Part shown: one piece after another, positions 16,301 through 21,270 of the stretch | Position numbering within the stretch: the first letter of the stretch is position 1 | Layout of the letters: the number at the start of each line of letters is the position of its first letter | Source of the DNA: Isoetes engelmannii | Lineage: Eukaryota; Streptophyta; Lycopodiopsida; Isoetales; Isoetaceae | DNA length: 22,622 nt | Assembly: GCA_011763485.2 (NCBI GenBank) | Contig: JAANSK020256163.1 | Coordinates: forward strand, 1-22,622 | Direction: 5' to 3' | The notes under the pieces: model-generated | The model's input: only the letters and a program-made list of their open reading frames with translations | What the model was told of the DNA's origin: nothing | The model's database searches: none | Translations under genes and position numbers: made by a program

Positions 16301-19290
16301 GCTTAAAGTTAGCTATGATGTTTTCCTTCGTTTCTCTGAATAGAAGGAAAACAAAGTTCATGCCATGCTTTTCCTGTGTTCATCAAATCCCCTGAACTGC
16401 TCCCTGGAGCTTGTGCCATATCAATTAGAATACAAATTGCTGCCTAATACACATGTGAGTTGTACTATAAGCTCGGATCCATTGCTCGGATCAGCCCTGG
16501 ATTAGGTGAGACCCTGTGTAAGCAAGAAGACATTAATGTTTTCATTAGTAGCTTGCCTGAAATTATGAAGCCAAGAGGCTGCGCCATATAAAGGACTTGA
16601 TTTAGGTCTTTATCTAGAAAATCACCTTTAAAATCCAACTGCCAAAGGGGCCAAGCCTTGCTAGCTGCTAAAGCAAGAAATGCTTGGACTGTAGACATTC
16701 TGACCACTGGAGCAAACACTTAAAGTGTAATCGAGCCCATAATTGCTGCTATACCATTTGGCCACAAATTCTTGCTGCCCATAGTAAGGAGATGTTAACA
16801 TGTCGTGGAATCCAAATGCAACTCCTTGCTCAGGCCGTGCTAGCATATTTGGAAGCCCTTAAAGCTCGCAACTATGCTGGCCTAGCTTCAGCTGGCAATG
16901 GCCCGGGAGTCATACACCTTGAGCTGATGCTGCATTCGTGGTAGGCTAAAAGCCTTTTGCTGCACGTGTCGGAATATGATCTCAAAACTGGTAAATAACT
17001 AGTGTCCCTGGAAAACTTCACCTAAGCTTCATATTATCTTCGAAAGCTTATGACCAAGTAGATGTACTTGACTCACACCAGCTCCAAGAGCTGTTGGGTG
17101 GAAAAATAAATTATATCTACTATACTCCGACTAATGTTGTTTTTTGGCCTTGTACTTGGCATCAGTACCATCTGGCTTGAACTTTGTTTAAAGACCCACT
17201 TGTTCTTAATAACATGCTGTCCTTTAGGTTAGCAATAGCAGTTTCCAAAGTTATAAATGCTTGGTGAGGCAAAAACACAAGCATTCGTTTCGAAGGAAAC
17301 AACCTTACAAAAAGAGTCCAAATTCTAGCACCATGACATGAAATATGGCACGTCAGTTTTGGTCTTCCATCTGATTGAAGCAACACTGTATTTGAGGAGA
17401 AGGAAGCAAGATGACTAACCTAACTTGGTCCAACTAGGCAGTGGATCCTCCCAAATATAATGCCGTGGAGAATGCAATGTGCACACTTCGTGAGGTAATT
17501 TTTTATACCTTTCCTGCATTAGATTATTATTGGGACTTATTTTAGTAAGAATTAAACAGGTTGGCGCACTTGACAAGGATGAGAAACTCACCTCCTTAGG
17601 ATATCACTTGGCTGCTCTTCCTGTTGATGTGCATATCGGCAAGGTATAGGACAGTTATATCAAAAGCTGGGGAGAAGTGTCGAGTGGCTGTGTTCGTATT
17701 ATATCTTGTTTTGCTTTTTGCAGATGATGCTCTATGGAGCAATATTTCATTGCCTGGATCCTGTTCTAACTATTGCTGCCTGCCTCGGCCATAAATCACC
17801 ATTCATCTCTCTTGCAAATGAGGTTTGCATTTTGTTCTTTCGGTATTACAGGCCTTGAGCTTATGCTCTTAACATAAAACGTAGAATGTGCCAGCTAATG
17901 CATAATTTGCCCATCTTCTAGAAGGTCTTGTGTTCCTACTGTTGCTGCCTGCTAGGCCATATATCCCCATTCATATCTCTTGAAAATATGAAGATACCAT
18001 ATGAATATGGAAGAATGAAATCAGATACACGAGATAGGCTCGCGAGTGAACTGAATGGCAAACAATAAAGCATGACTATGGCTTTATCTGAGAGCCACGT
18101 CCGCAAAAGATGTGGCATGCCTAGGCACCTATGGACAGTGACATATGACATGTGATATTGCTAACGTCCCACTACCATGACTGAACTGATAAACTCAGTT
18201 TTCTAAACTCTATTGTGGCAATTGATTATATACACAGACTTACATTACCCTTTAACATTTTACAGAGAGATGGTGCGTGCCGAAGTAAACTAGCAATTGC
18301 ATCAGAACGTTCTACAGTTATACCCGGCTTTAATGTTGCTAGTAAACAACAATCTGATCATTTGGTCATGGTTGCTGCATATGATGGATGGTGCCGCATC
18401 CTTAAGCAGGTCAGATGCTACCCAAATCTGACAATTTTATGCTTCTTTCTTTTTATTAGTGTCTTACCTTTTCAAGTTGAAAGACCTTTGAAGATTGACA
18501 CTACTTTGCTCACTGCTCCTTCAACAATGATGGAGTACATTTGGTAAAATTTAAGCTGTAAGGATGGACCATTGTGTCTGGAAGTCATAATGGTGCAGAT
18601 CACTTACGGGTTACAGAAATTAAGGACCATTCAAATTCAGCTATAGCTGGTTTCAGATCTGATTCTCAGTCTTTCCCTTTGCTTTCTCTTTGCATATCTC
18701 TCTCTTCTTTATATTATATGATGCCGCCCAAGCCAAAAAATATTCCTCCCTCATGCAGTTTGACATGATGATGAGACCTGCAGCTTTATACTGCATCGTT
18801 ATGAACAGTCTCAGTTAAAAGGTTTGAAAAGCCTCTTCTCTCTAGAGTGTCGCCCTTGGACAGTAAGTATTCCATCAGATATTAGATATTAACTGTTATA
18901 ATTGTTGATAATTGGTTTTCTATAGACGATAAGTATTCCATCAGATATTAGATATTAACTGTTATAATTGTTGATAATTGGTTTTCTATAGACGATCTTC
19001 TTTAAGTGTTTTCATGGTGCATATGACTTTGTGTTTTGCAGAGAGGGTCTAAAGCTGCTCATCAATTTTGTGATTCCAATTTTTTGAGCATGCCAACGTT
19101 ACTCATGTTGAGGTACATAACATTTCTGATTGCCATTCGCTTTCTCAAGATCAAGAAATACTAGTGAAGTGTGCCTCTATAGTTTGATGTGCATTAGTTT
19201 CCTTAGAAAGCTTTCCTGTTTGTGTTTAGGGATATACGAACACAGTTTGCAACGCTCTTGGAAGATATTGGTTTTATCGAATTCCCAAAG
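1289..19290 (+). CDS. DExH7-like: DExH-box ATP-dependent RNA helicase, DExH7-like, internal part (17 exons)
   Basis: The seventeen exons sum to 1752 nt (584 codons) with consistent intron phases and GT-AG borders. The product has, in order, motif Ib region [14 protein letters not shown], the TTGILLRKL block, motif II DEVH, motif III SAT, motif [10 protein letters not shown], motif [15 protein letters not shown], motif [15 protein letters not shown], the winged-helix/HA2 region ([16 protein letters not shown]) and the start of the OB-fold region ([14 protein letters not shown]). This order and the wording match, from memory, plant DExH7 (Arabidopsis At1g58060 type), relatives of animal DHX29/DHX57, which unwind RNA using ATP. 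Organelle targeting cannot be judged because the N-terminus and the GKT motif I lie upstream of the window. The C-terminus lies downstream or beyond the retroelement that follows. All core motifs are intact and no exon has a stop, so the gene appears active. The exact DHX subfamily is less certain than the DExH-box class. Confidence 0.9.
1395..1566 (-). other. LINE 3' untranslated region and tail
   Basis: Minus-strand reading gives a stop, about 110 bases of non-coding sequence, and then an AT-rich end with TTTC repeats near 1423-1440. It abuts the helicase donor at 1390, so the LINE 3' end must lie within a few tens of bases of the exon. Confidence 0.5.
1567..2181 (-). pseudogene. LINE C-terminal fragment with zinc finger (zf-RVT type)
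   Basis: The 204-residue open frame has CRLC (residues 64-67) and H77-C82 in a C-X2-C...H-X4-C array (ICRLCHLN...EEHFIFACP), typical of the zf-RVT domain at the end of plant LINE ORF2. It then has a basic stretch [13 protein letters not shown] and ends [15 protein letters not shown], which resembles a PCNA-binding box followed by a nuclear-localisation-like tail. This frame itself is undamaged, but it is cut off from the rest of ORF2. Confidence 0.8.
2235..2907 (-). pseudogene. LINE ORF2 fragment after RT
   Basis: Two overlapping frames (2907-2497 and 2510-2235) carry [33 protein letters not shown] and an Ala-rich tail. The RP-ALYG--MWG pattern is the conserved thumb block seen after RT in LINEs. 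The frame shifts near 2500. No independent function can be assigned. Confidence 0.75.
2805..3646 (-). pseudogene. LINE reverse transcriptase, two frames
   Basis: The first frame (3646-2951) shows [33 protein letters not shown] and [20 protein letters not shown], the RT motifs through the QG-PLSP block. The catalytic YADD lies at 3050-3039 in a second frame (3068-2805), followed by [13 protein letters not shown]. These are standard non-LTR RT signatures. The frame change near 3070 splits the enzyme just before the YADD loop. Confidence 0.9.
3618..3974 (-). pseudogene. LINE ORF2 fragment, linker before RT
   Basis: The minus frame encodes lysine-rich [20 protein letters not shown], then [11 protein letters not shown] and a stretch ending [17 protein letters not shown]. 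This FW--IL--- then MNTGKA---DGLQAKFLI pattern is the usual segment between endonuclease and RT in LINE ORF2. The same frame stays open upstream to about 4040. The frame changes near 3640, where RT begins. Confidence 0.75.
4321..4755. other. Intron remainder, no feature seen
   Basis: Unique-looking AT-rich intron between the LINE and the exon at 4756. There is no conserved reading frame and no recognisable repeat. Confidence 0.5.
4756..4813 (+). CDS. Helicase exon b (TTGILLR block)
   Basis: The acceptor TTTTGGCAG and donor GTAAGT flank it. One base completes the split codon, then [19 protein letters not shown]. This is the RecA1 segment (motif Ic region) that contacts RNA in DEAH/RHA helicases. 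It is only 58 nt long and is separated from exon a by a 3.4-kb intron that carries the antisense LINE. Confidence 0.9.
4814..5458 (+). other. Helicase intron, no feature seen
   Basis: 645-nt intron with donor GTAAGT and acceptor GACAG. Short open frames exist (for example plus strand 5053-5262) but nothing in them is recognisable. Confidence 0.6.
5459..5524 (+). CDS. Helicase exon c (motif II DEVH)
   Basis: This 66-nt phase-0 exon has acceptor TGTGACAG and donor GTATGC. It encodes [20 protein letters not shown] followed by VL. DEVH is the Walker B motif (motif II) that binds the magnesium ion and drives ATP hydrolysis. All four residues are present. Confidence 0.93.
5525..6647 (+). other. 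Helicase intron with faint LTR-like words
   Basis: 1123-nt intron. Near 5584-5622 (ATGCCATGTCAGCA), 6107-6122 (CATGCCTAGTCGTC) and 6531-6550 (TGACATGTCAGCACCTGC) it contains words shared with the LTRs elsewhere in the window. The matches are short, so they are traces of old LTRs at best. No coding match. Confidence 0.35.
6648..6730 (+). CDS. Helicase exon d (after motif II)
   Basis: The acceptor is TTCTGCAG and the donor GTAAGC. It encodes [20 protein letters not shown] and continues SPLKVIL. It ends with the first two bases of the Met codon just before motif III; that codon is finished by the G at 11579, across a 4.8-kb intron. Confidence 0.92.
6795..6957 (+). repeat. Left LTR-like repeat of intron element
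   Basis: It pairs with 11335-11519 as a direct repeat. Shared words include TTCTTAGATGACTAG, GCTGACATGGC and TTCTAGCATATTTGCATGCAG. The left border is soft because the start seen at 11288 is not found here. Confidence 0.65.
7420..8100 (+). mobile_element. Copia-like leader and gag-like segment (module 1)
   Basis: The stretch is homologous to about 14440-15060 in the next large intron: both contain CTGGTTTGCTGGACAA, ATCATGGTCTATTTTTCTTC and AATTATGAAGAATGGAG-like words in the same order. The copy at 14704 shows a gag-like W-----LW-YL pattern in an open frame. This copy is decayed. Confidence 0.6.
8140..9070 (+). mobile_element. Copia-like LTR, doubled primer site and gag-like segment (module 2)
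   Basis: LTR-like sequence (about 8140-8294) leads into a primer-site region at 8297 (TGGTACCAGAG). A gag-like stretch follows (about 8640-9050), with a [20 protein letters not shown] and [12 protein letters not shown] pattern typical of copia gag (UBN2-like). Broken, with no pol attached. Confidence 0.65.
8295..8410 (+). repeat. 58-bp perfect tandem duplication over the primer-binding site
   Basis: Bases 8295-8352 and 8353-8410 are identical, starting AATGGTACCAGAGAACCG and ending GTCGGATCTT. The unit carries the primer-site-like TGGTACCAGAG, so the element has two. The perfect identity suggests a recent duplication. Confidence 0.95.
9080..10900 (+). mobile_element. Copia-like LTR, primer site, gag, protease-like and pre-integrase-like segment (module 3)
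   Basis: LTR-like sequence ends at a primer-binding site TGGTATCAGAGC (9245-9256). Gag-like sequence spans about 9600-10290, with an open stretch at 9919-10170 ([20 protein letters not shown]), then a zinc-knuckle-like patch near 10291, a protease-like patch near 10420-10470 and a pre-integrase-like patch near 10640-10890 ([11 protein letters not shown]). Broken, with several interruptions. The 575-760 remnant at the left edge belongs to the same gag type. Confidence 0.7.
10903..11018 (+). repeat. Interspersed 32-bp direct repeat
   Basis: TTTGACCCTCTATATGTGAT continuing AATTAGGTGCCC (10903-10934) recurs nearly identically at 10987-11018, 84 bp apart. The purpose is unknown; it could be an LTR-internal repeat or a separate small insertion. 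Confidence 0.7.
11288..11520 (+). repeat. Right LTR-like repeat of intron element
   Basis: It is preceded by a purine-rich tract GGGGGGATGTGGGGGA (11272-11287) that fits a polypurine tract, then TGCTAGTCTTGGG as a plausible LTR start. The body matches 6795-6957. Similarity with the left copy seems to run slightly past GCATGCAG into an ATC-CAGAACT word, so the right border is uncertain. Confidence 0.6.
11579..11762 (+). CDS. Helicase exon e (motif III SAT)
   Basis: The acceptor is TTTAATAG. One base completes ATG, then [20 protein letters not shown] and on to the [20 protein letters not shown] segment. SAT is motif III, which couples ATP hydrolysis to unwinding. The downstream end is not settled: a donor after 11762 (AAG|GTTGTG) keeps phase 0 with the next exon at 11841, while a stronger-looking donor after 11757 (GTAAGG) would need an acceptor at 11860. 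The spacing expected from the family favours 11762. Confidence 0.85.
11841..11993 (+). CDS. Helicase exon f (RecA1-RecA2 linker)
   Basis: It encodes [20 protein letters not shown] and then [20 protein letters not shown], like the variable linker with a conserved NLV-GWGD block in DExH7-type proteins. The start is chosen after TAG of the tandem acceptor CAGTAG, because using CAG three bases earlier would add an in-frame stop. The donor is GGTTTG (GT at 11994). An alternative start at 11860 is discussed in the findings. Confidence 0.83.
11994..12316 (+). other. Helicase intron, no feature seen
   Basis: 323-nt AT-rich intron between exons f and g, with no repeat or coding match. Confidence 0.6.
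12317..12418 (+). CDS. Helicase exon g (RecA2 start, motif IV)
   Basis: The acceptor is CCTGTGCAG and the donor GTAAGTG. It encodes [20 protein letters not shown] and ends [10 protein letters not shown], the motif IV strand of RecA2. It is phase 0 at both ends. The 75-nt intron that follows has no stop in this frame. Confidence 0.92.
12494..12646 (+). CDS. Helicase exon h (RecA2)
   Basis: The acceptor is TTATTTAAG and the donor GTACTT. It encodes [20 protein letters not shown], then [20 protein letters not shown] and ends GVRK. The WLLPLHSS block is the RecA2 strand that precedes motif V in this family. Confidence 0.92.
12723..12827 (+). CDS. Helicase exon i (motif V)
   Basis: The acceptor is TGTATTGTAG and the donor GTAAGC. 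It encodes [20 protein letters not shown] and then [26 protein letters not shown] is motif V, with all hallmark residues. The KENRYDPQ block is close to that of the plant DExH7 group. Confidence 0.94.
12828..13416 (+). other. Helicase intron, no feature seen
   Basis: 589-nt intron with donor GTAAGC and acceptor TACTAG. Open frames on the minus strand at 13220-13576 cover the antisense of the motif VI exon and have no recognisable content. Confidence 0.6.
13417..13557 (+). CDS. Helicase exon j (motif VI)
   Basis: The acceptor is TTTACTAG and the donor CAG|GTGCTG. It encodes [20 protein letters not shown] and then [28 protein letters not shown] is motif VI with both arginine-finger positions. 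A start at AGT keeps phase 0 with the preceding exon. Confidence 0.93.
13631..13720 (+). CDS. Helicase exon k (winged-helix start)
   Basis: It encodes [20 protein letters not shown] and ends GNIMAFLEK, matching the start of the helicase-associated winged-helix region. The acceptor is GAATATAG, chosen over the nearby TTCCAG because only it keeps the PEMLR frame after the preceding exon. The donor is GTATTC. Confidence 0.9.
13970..15741 (+). mobile_element. Copia-like LTR, leader and gag-like element
   Basis: LTR-like sequence at about 13985-14165 shares the GACGT, ATATGGC and GCCATAGTCACGCTTCACTC words with the other LTRs here. It is followed by a primer-site-like TGGTATTACAGCTC (14171). The leader (14380-14700) matches that at 7420-7760. 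A single open frame of 345 codons then runs from 14704 to 15741. No pol follows in this orientation. Same strand as the helicase, inside intron 13721-17437. Confidence 0.65.
14704..15741 (+). CDS. 345-codon open frame: gag-like N-terminus, unrecognised C-terminus
   Basis: The frame looks whole. Residues about 15-125 resemble copia gag ([20 protein letters not shown], then [20 protein letters not shown]) and include an acidic TDDDDDY patch. From about residue 125 the sequence no longer resembles gag: it is acidic and Gln/Glu-rich, with runs such as [20 protein letters not shown] that could form a coiled coil. There is no zinc knuckle or protease. I do not recognise this part; it may be a variant gag or captured host sequence. 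The true start could be later, for instance at the Met near 14752. Confidence 0.5.
   Translation: MCYCTCDTTGLLDNLIMVYFSSESAKQLYQIIAPLKDKFLNSKNYEEWRLHMTWSLVSQVLWHVLRGQHLSEISTDDDDDYIVSKSIKQIIKYPPSLKIWQATFCSSQELWDYLRSEFGQDSQFKKKQQTEQGYFEKSEVSLHIFSLPVPEVLEIFDVVSHSHDSLWHDALGINNVESTMQHVVVHDHAEETPKMMSEVATETVQELMVILCQRSADSYEQGILYELIMDTADVPVGYTRSKNDHVLAGDRSELQQEELLATMEREEKNVKDNLQKQENSYGFVEQQLEASSLNGFTSDRLITDICHDITEKRDVDNVVFKDKNKEYCFKVRANDLKEVGTVILL
15742..16460. other. Intron stretch, no recognised feature
   Basis: About 700 bases between the gag-like element and the antisense RT remnant. No conserved frame on either strand and no clear LTR. Confidence 0.5.
16465..17400 (-). mobile_element. Antisense copia reverse-transcriptase fossil with an unexplained insert
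   Basis: On the minus strand, [20 protein letters not shown] and [10 protein letters not shown] at 16620-16719, [10 protein letters not shown] near 16730, and NKWVFK near 17195 are parts of a copia RT amino half. The parts are in the expected order but a stretch of about 350 bases (16790-17150) of unknown origin separates them. Broken. Neither LTR is identified, so this is a fragment. Confidence 0.7.
17438..17494 (+). CDS. Helicase exon l (winged helix / HA2)
   Basis: The 57-nt exon after acceptor CAACTAG encodes [19 protein letters not shown], with donor GTAATT. It fits the family pattern of Pro-Pro followed by an AV--A---L-E helix and joins the AFLEK end of exon k across a 3.7-kb intron loaded with copia remnants. 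Confidence 0.9.
17560..17643 (+). CDS. Helicase exon m (HA2)
   Basis: The acceptor is TTAAACAG and the donor GTATAG. It encodes [20 protein letters not shown] and then PVDVHIGK. The LT-LG-HLA-LPVD signature is the classic HA2 (ratchet-like) segment of DEAH/RHA helicases. Confidence 0.94.
17724..17822 (+). CDS. Helicase exon n (HA2)
   Basis: The acceptor is GCTTTTTGCAG and the donor GTTTGC. It encodes [20 protein letters not shown] and then [13 protein letters not shown], the HA2 segment with the C-L-P-L-IAA-L--KSPF pattern. About 60 bp of its 3' half recur as a decayed copy at 17931-17990 in the next intron. Confidence 0.93.
17931..17990 (+). pseudogene. Decayed partial duplicate of helicase exon n
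   Basis: TGTTCCTACTGTTGCTGCCT and the following 40 bases align with 17763-17822 (TGTTCTAACTATTGCTGCCT and on through GGCCATAAATCACCATTCAT). Several substitutions and a one-base loss put a stop in the exon frame, and the donor GT is not kept. It is a host-gene exon fragment, not an alternative exon. Confidence 0.75.
18000..18175 (-). repeat. Antisense LTR-like piece (solo or cut-down)
   Basis: In minus-strand reading it has GCATGCCACATC, GACGTGGC, GCCATAGTCATGCTTTATTG and TTCACTCGCGAGCC, sharing words with the other LTRs and with the left-edge LTR (TTCACTCGCTAGGC). It ends at a TATGGTATC primer-site-like word (17993-18001). No internal region follows; the exon duplicate abuts it. Confidence 0.6.
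18266..18409 (+). CDS. Helicase exon o (QSDH block)
   Basis: The acceptor is TTTTACAG and the donor GTCAGA. It encodes [20 protein letters not shown], a loosely conserved insert, then [20 protein letters not shown] and ILKQ. The SDHL-MVAAYD-W block is conserved across DHX29/DHX57/DExH7-type proteins. Confidence 0.88.
18410..19041 (+). other. Helicase intron with a tandem duplication
   Basis: 632-nt intron. Apart from the 66-bp duplication at 18864-18995 nothing is recognised; plus-strand open frames at 18215-18547 and 18574-18768 are exon read-through and chance. Confidence 0.6.
18864..18995 (+). repeat. 66-bp perfect tandem duplication
   Basis: 18864-18929 and 18930-18995 are identical, each starting TAAGTATTCCATCAGATATT and ending TTTTCTATAGACGA. 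It is very AT-rich and lies about 50 bases upstream of the exon at 19042. Identity points to a recent event or an assembly artefact. Confidence 0.95.
19042..19112 (+). CDS. Helicase exon p (OB-fold approach)
   Basis: The acceptor is GTTTTGCAG and the donor GTACAT. It encodes [20 protein letters not shown] and LML plus two bases of the Arg codon completed at 19230. The A--FC--NFLS-P-LLM pattern is the known lead-in to the OB-fold region. Confidence 0.92.
19230..19290 (+). CDS. Helicase exon q (start of OB-fold region)
   Basis: The acceptor is GTGTTTAG and the donor GTGATA. After completing Arg it encodes [20 protein letters not shown], matching the IR-QF--LL-DIG segment of the family. This is the last exon I can place with confidence in the window. 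Confidence 0.92.
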
Positions 19291-19377
19291 GTGATACAAC
19301 CTAGCGGTTTTATTTGTTCTTCTTTTAGTTGTATAGCTTGTGGATAAACGCCTTTTATCATTGAAAGCTTTGTGTAG

Positions 19378-19454
19378 ATTGATGAAAGGATGAAGAGAAA
19401 TACACAAAGACAGGAAAGCATGAGCGCTTTGGCTCTGCTAAAAGAACTGCCGAT
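19378..19454 (+). CDS. Possible next helicase exon, cut short by an LTR
   Basis: After acceptor TTGTGTAG at 19377, phase 0 (as the previous exon needs) opens IDERMKRNTQRQESMSALAL and LKELPM. The frame then runs into LTR-like sequence from about 19455. I do not recognise the peptide; this stretch is poorly conserved in the family, so lack of a match does not exclude it. A GT follows ATG at 19454. It could equally be intron with a chance open frame. Confidence 0.35.
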
Positions 19455-19600
19455 GGTAGTGAGCGTAACTATGGCTTATAGTTGAGCCATGTCAGCAACA
19501 AGTGATGTGTCAGCACATGCAAAGAACTAAGTGAGCGTAACTATGGCTTATAGTTGAGCCATGTCAGCAATAGGTGTGATGTGTCAGCACATGCCTAGTC
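19441..19600 (-). repeat. 72-bp tandem duplication in LTR
   Basis: GTGAGCGTAACTATGGCTTA and the following bases through ATGTCAGCAA start at 19459 and again at 19531, with GATGTGTCAGCACATGC after each. The word AAAGAACT precedes both copies (19441 and 19521). The second copy has a few extra bases. Confidence 0.85.
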
Positions 19601-19632
19601 ATCTACTGACAGCTGGGATATCTTATCCTAAC
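19455..19632 (-). repeat. 3' LTR of the antisense copia element
   Basis: Minus-strand TGTTAGGATAAGATATCCCA begins the LTR at 19632, preceded by an AGAGGGA purine tract. It contains the family words GATGACTAGGCATG, GCTGACATGGC and AAGCCATAGTTACGC. A 72-bp tandem duplication lies inside, and the far end merges with gene sequence near 19455. Confidence 0.7.
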
Positions 19633-19792
19633 ATTCCCTCTGAGGACTAGCATGGGTGACACAGAAACAGAAACAGAAACTTACGAAATAAACATTCGGC
19701 ATAACATCTTCCCCCTGAGTTGAAGTGTGGGGTATCATTTGGAGTAGTGCCATCATTTTGGAGAACGCTTTGCCAGCAAGTGGTTTTGTAAA

Positions 19793-20119
19793 TCAATCTG
19801 CTGCCTGATCTTGTATTGGACAGTACAATAGCGTAAGGCCGCCATTGGATATGTGATCTCTGATGAAGCACAATTTGATGTCCATGTTAATTTTTAGATG
19901 CATTTTGAAGTCTTTAACATTCTGAATTGCTCCACTGTTGTCACAGTAAAGTAGTGCAGGTTTGGCATGAACTCCAAGGTCTTCATGGAGATTAAGGAGG
20001 CATTTCATTTCTTGAACAGTAAGTGTGAGAGCCTTGAGTTCGGCTTCTGTCGTACTTATGCTGTAAGTGCTCTGTTTCATTGAACTCCAGCTGACAGGAT
20101 TTCCACTATAAAAGGACAC
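19793..20119 (-). mobile_element. Copia RNase H part
   Basis: The fossil frame shows SWSSMKQSTYSISTTEAELK, ALLYCDNSGAIQNVKD and HISNGGLTLLYCP, the standard copia RNase H signature at the end of pol. Confidence 0.85.
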
Positions 20120-20196
20120 TTAGCCAGTGAGGGTTTTCCTATGATCTACATCTGTAGATGCCATATCTGAGTGAGAGTATAGGGTCAGTTTGGGGT

Positions 20197-20736
20197 CTAC
20201 CAATTTTCTCTAAAAAATGTTTTCTTTAGGTGTAGGTAATTCAATATCCGTTTTGCTGCTTTCCAGTGGGGTGCTTTTGGATGAGTCATAAAGCGAGTAA
20301 GGACTCCTATGACATAGGAAATGTCTGGTCGCGTGATGGTGAGGTAGAGCAAAGTGCCCACTAGTTGTCGGTAGATTGTATGGTCTGTGTCCTCGTGATC
20401 AGACTCGAGAGTGAGTGTGATGCCTACTTCCCATGGAGTAGACAGTGGCCTGCAGTCTGACATGTGGAATTTGGAAAGAATTTCAGAAATGTAGCTTGAT
20501 TGTGTGATGTGTATACCTGTTGGTTTCTGCCAGACCTCCAACCCTAGGCAGTTATGCATGATTCCAAGATCGGTAACTTCAAAGTTGGTGGTAAGTGTTA
20601 CCTTCGTTTGAGAGATTAGAGCTGCTGCACTGTCAATAACTATTGTATCATCGACATAGAGTAAGAGAATGGAGATAACTGTTCCTTCAAACTTGTAGTA
20701 GAGATTTGGGTCTGCTCGAGATCTGCTATATCCCAT
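20197..20736 (-). mobile_element. Copia reverse transcriptase part
   Basis: LLLYVDDTIV (YVDD at 20658-20647), LTTNFEVTDLG, FHMSDCRPLSTP, YRQLVGTLLYL and TRPDISYVIGVLTRFM are hallmark copia RT blocks in the expected order. Further RT sequence continues to about 21180. Confidence 0.9.
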
Positions 20737-21270
20737 TTGGCATAGGAAGTTGTTGATCTTTTGATGCCAGCAGCGTGGAACTTGCTTCAGCCCCCATATA
20801 TGCTCTTTTTGAGCTTGCGAACATATTCAGGATGTTGCTTGTCCACAAAACCAGGAGGTTGCTGCATGTAGAGCTCCTCTTCCAGCTCCCCGTTGAGGAA
20901 TGCAGACTAAAATCGAGTTGATAGACGACCCAACCTTGCTGAGCTGCTAATGCTATTACAGCCCTTGAGTATCAAGTCTGACTACCGGTGCAAAGACATC
21001 ATTGTGGTTGAATCCTTCGCTTTAGTCTAGCTTTGTGGCGAGAGATGGTGCCATCAGCATTGTACTTGGTGCGATACAGCCACTTGGCTACAATGACATT
21101 ATGGTCATTGTAGCATGATGCTGCATGATGGTCCAAAGGAGAGAGATCTGCGACAATACTTGTAGCTGGAGCAGAAAGCACTGGACTGGTTCCTTGTCAA
21201 AAAGGTTGTAAATGACTTTATTGTAATCTGTTTTATGTGGTTGGTAGAAGTCACGAGAGTATACTGCATC

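Larger units (their letters stand above)
17823..18265 (+). other. Helicase intron with partial exon copy and LTR remnant
   Basis: 443-nt intron. It holds a decayed copy of the 3' half of the preceding exon (17931-17990) and, abutting it, an antisense LTR-like piece (about 18000-18175). The remainder is plain AT-rich sequence. Confidence 0.65.

Noticed and set aside
16684-16944. Plus-strand 86-codon frame
   Set aside because: Antisense to the copia RT remnant and the unexplained block; no domain recognised.
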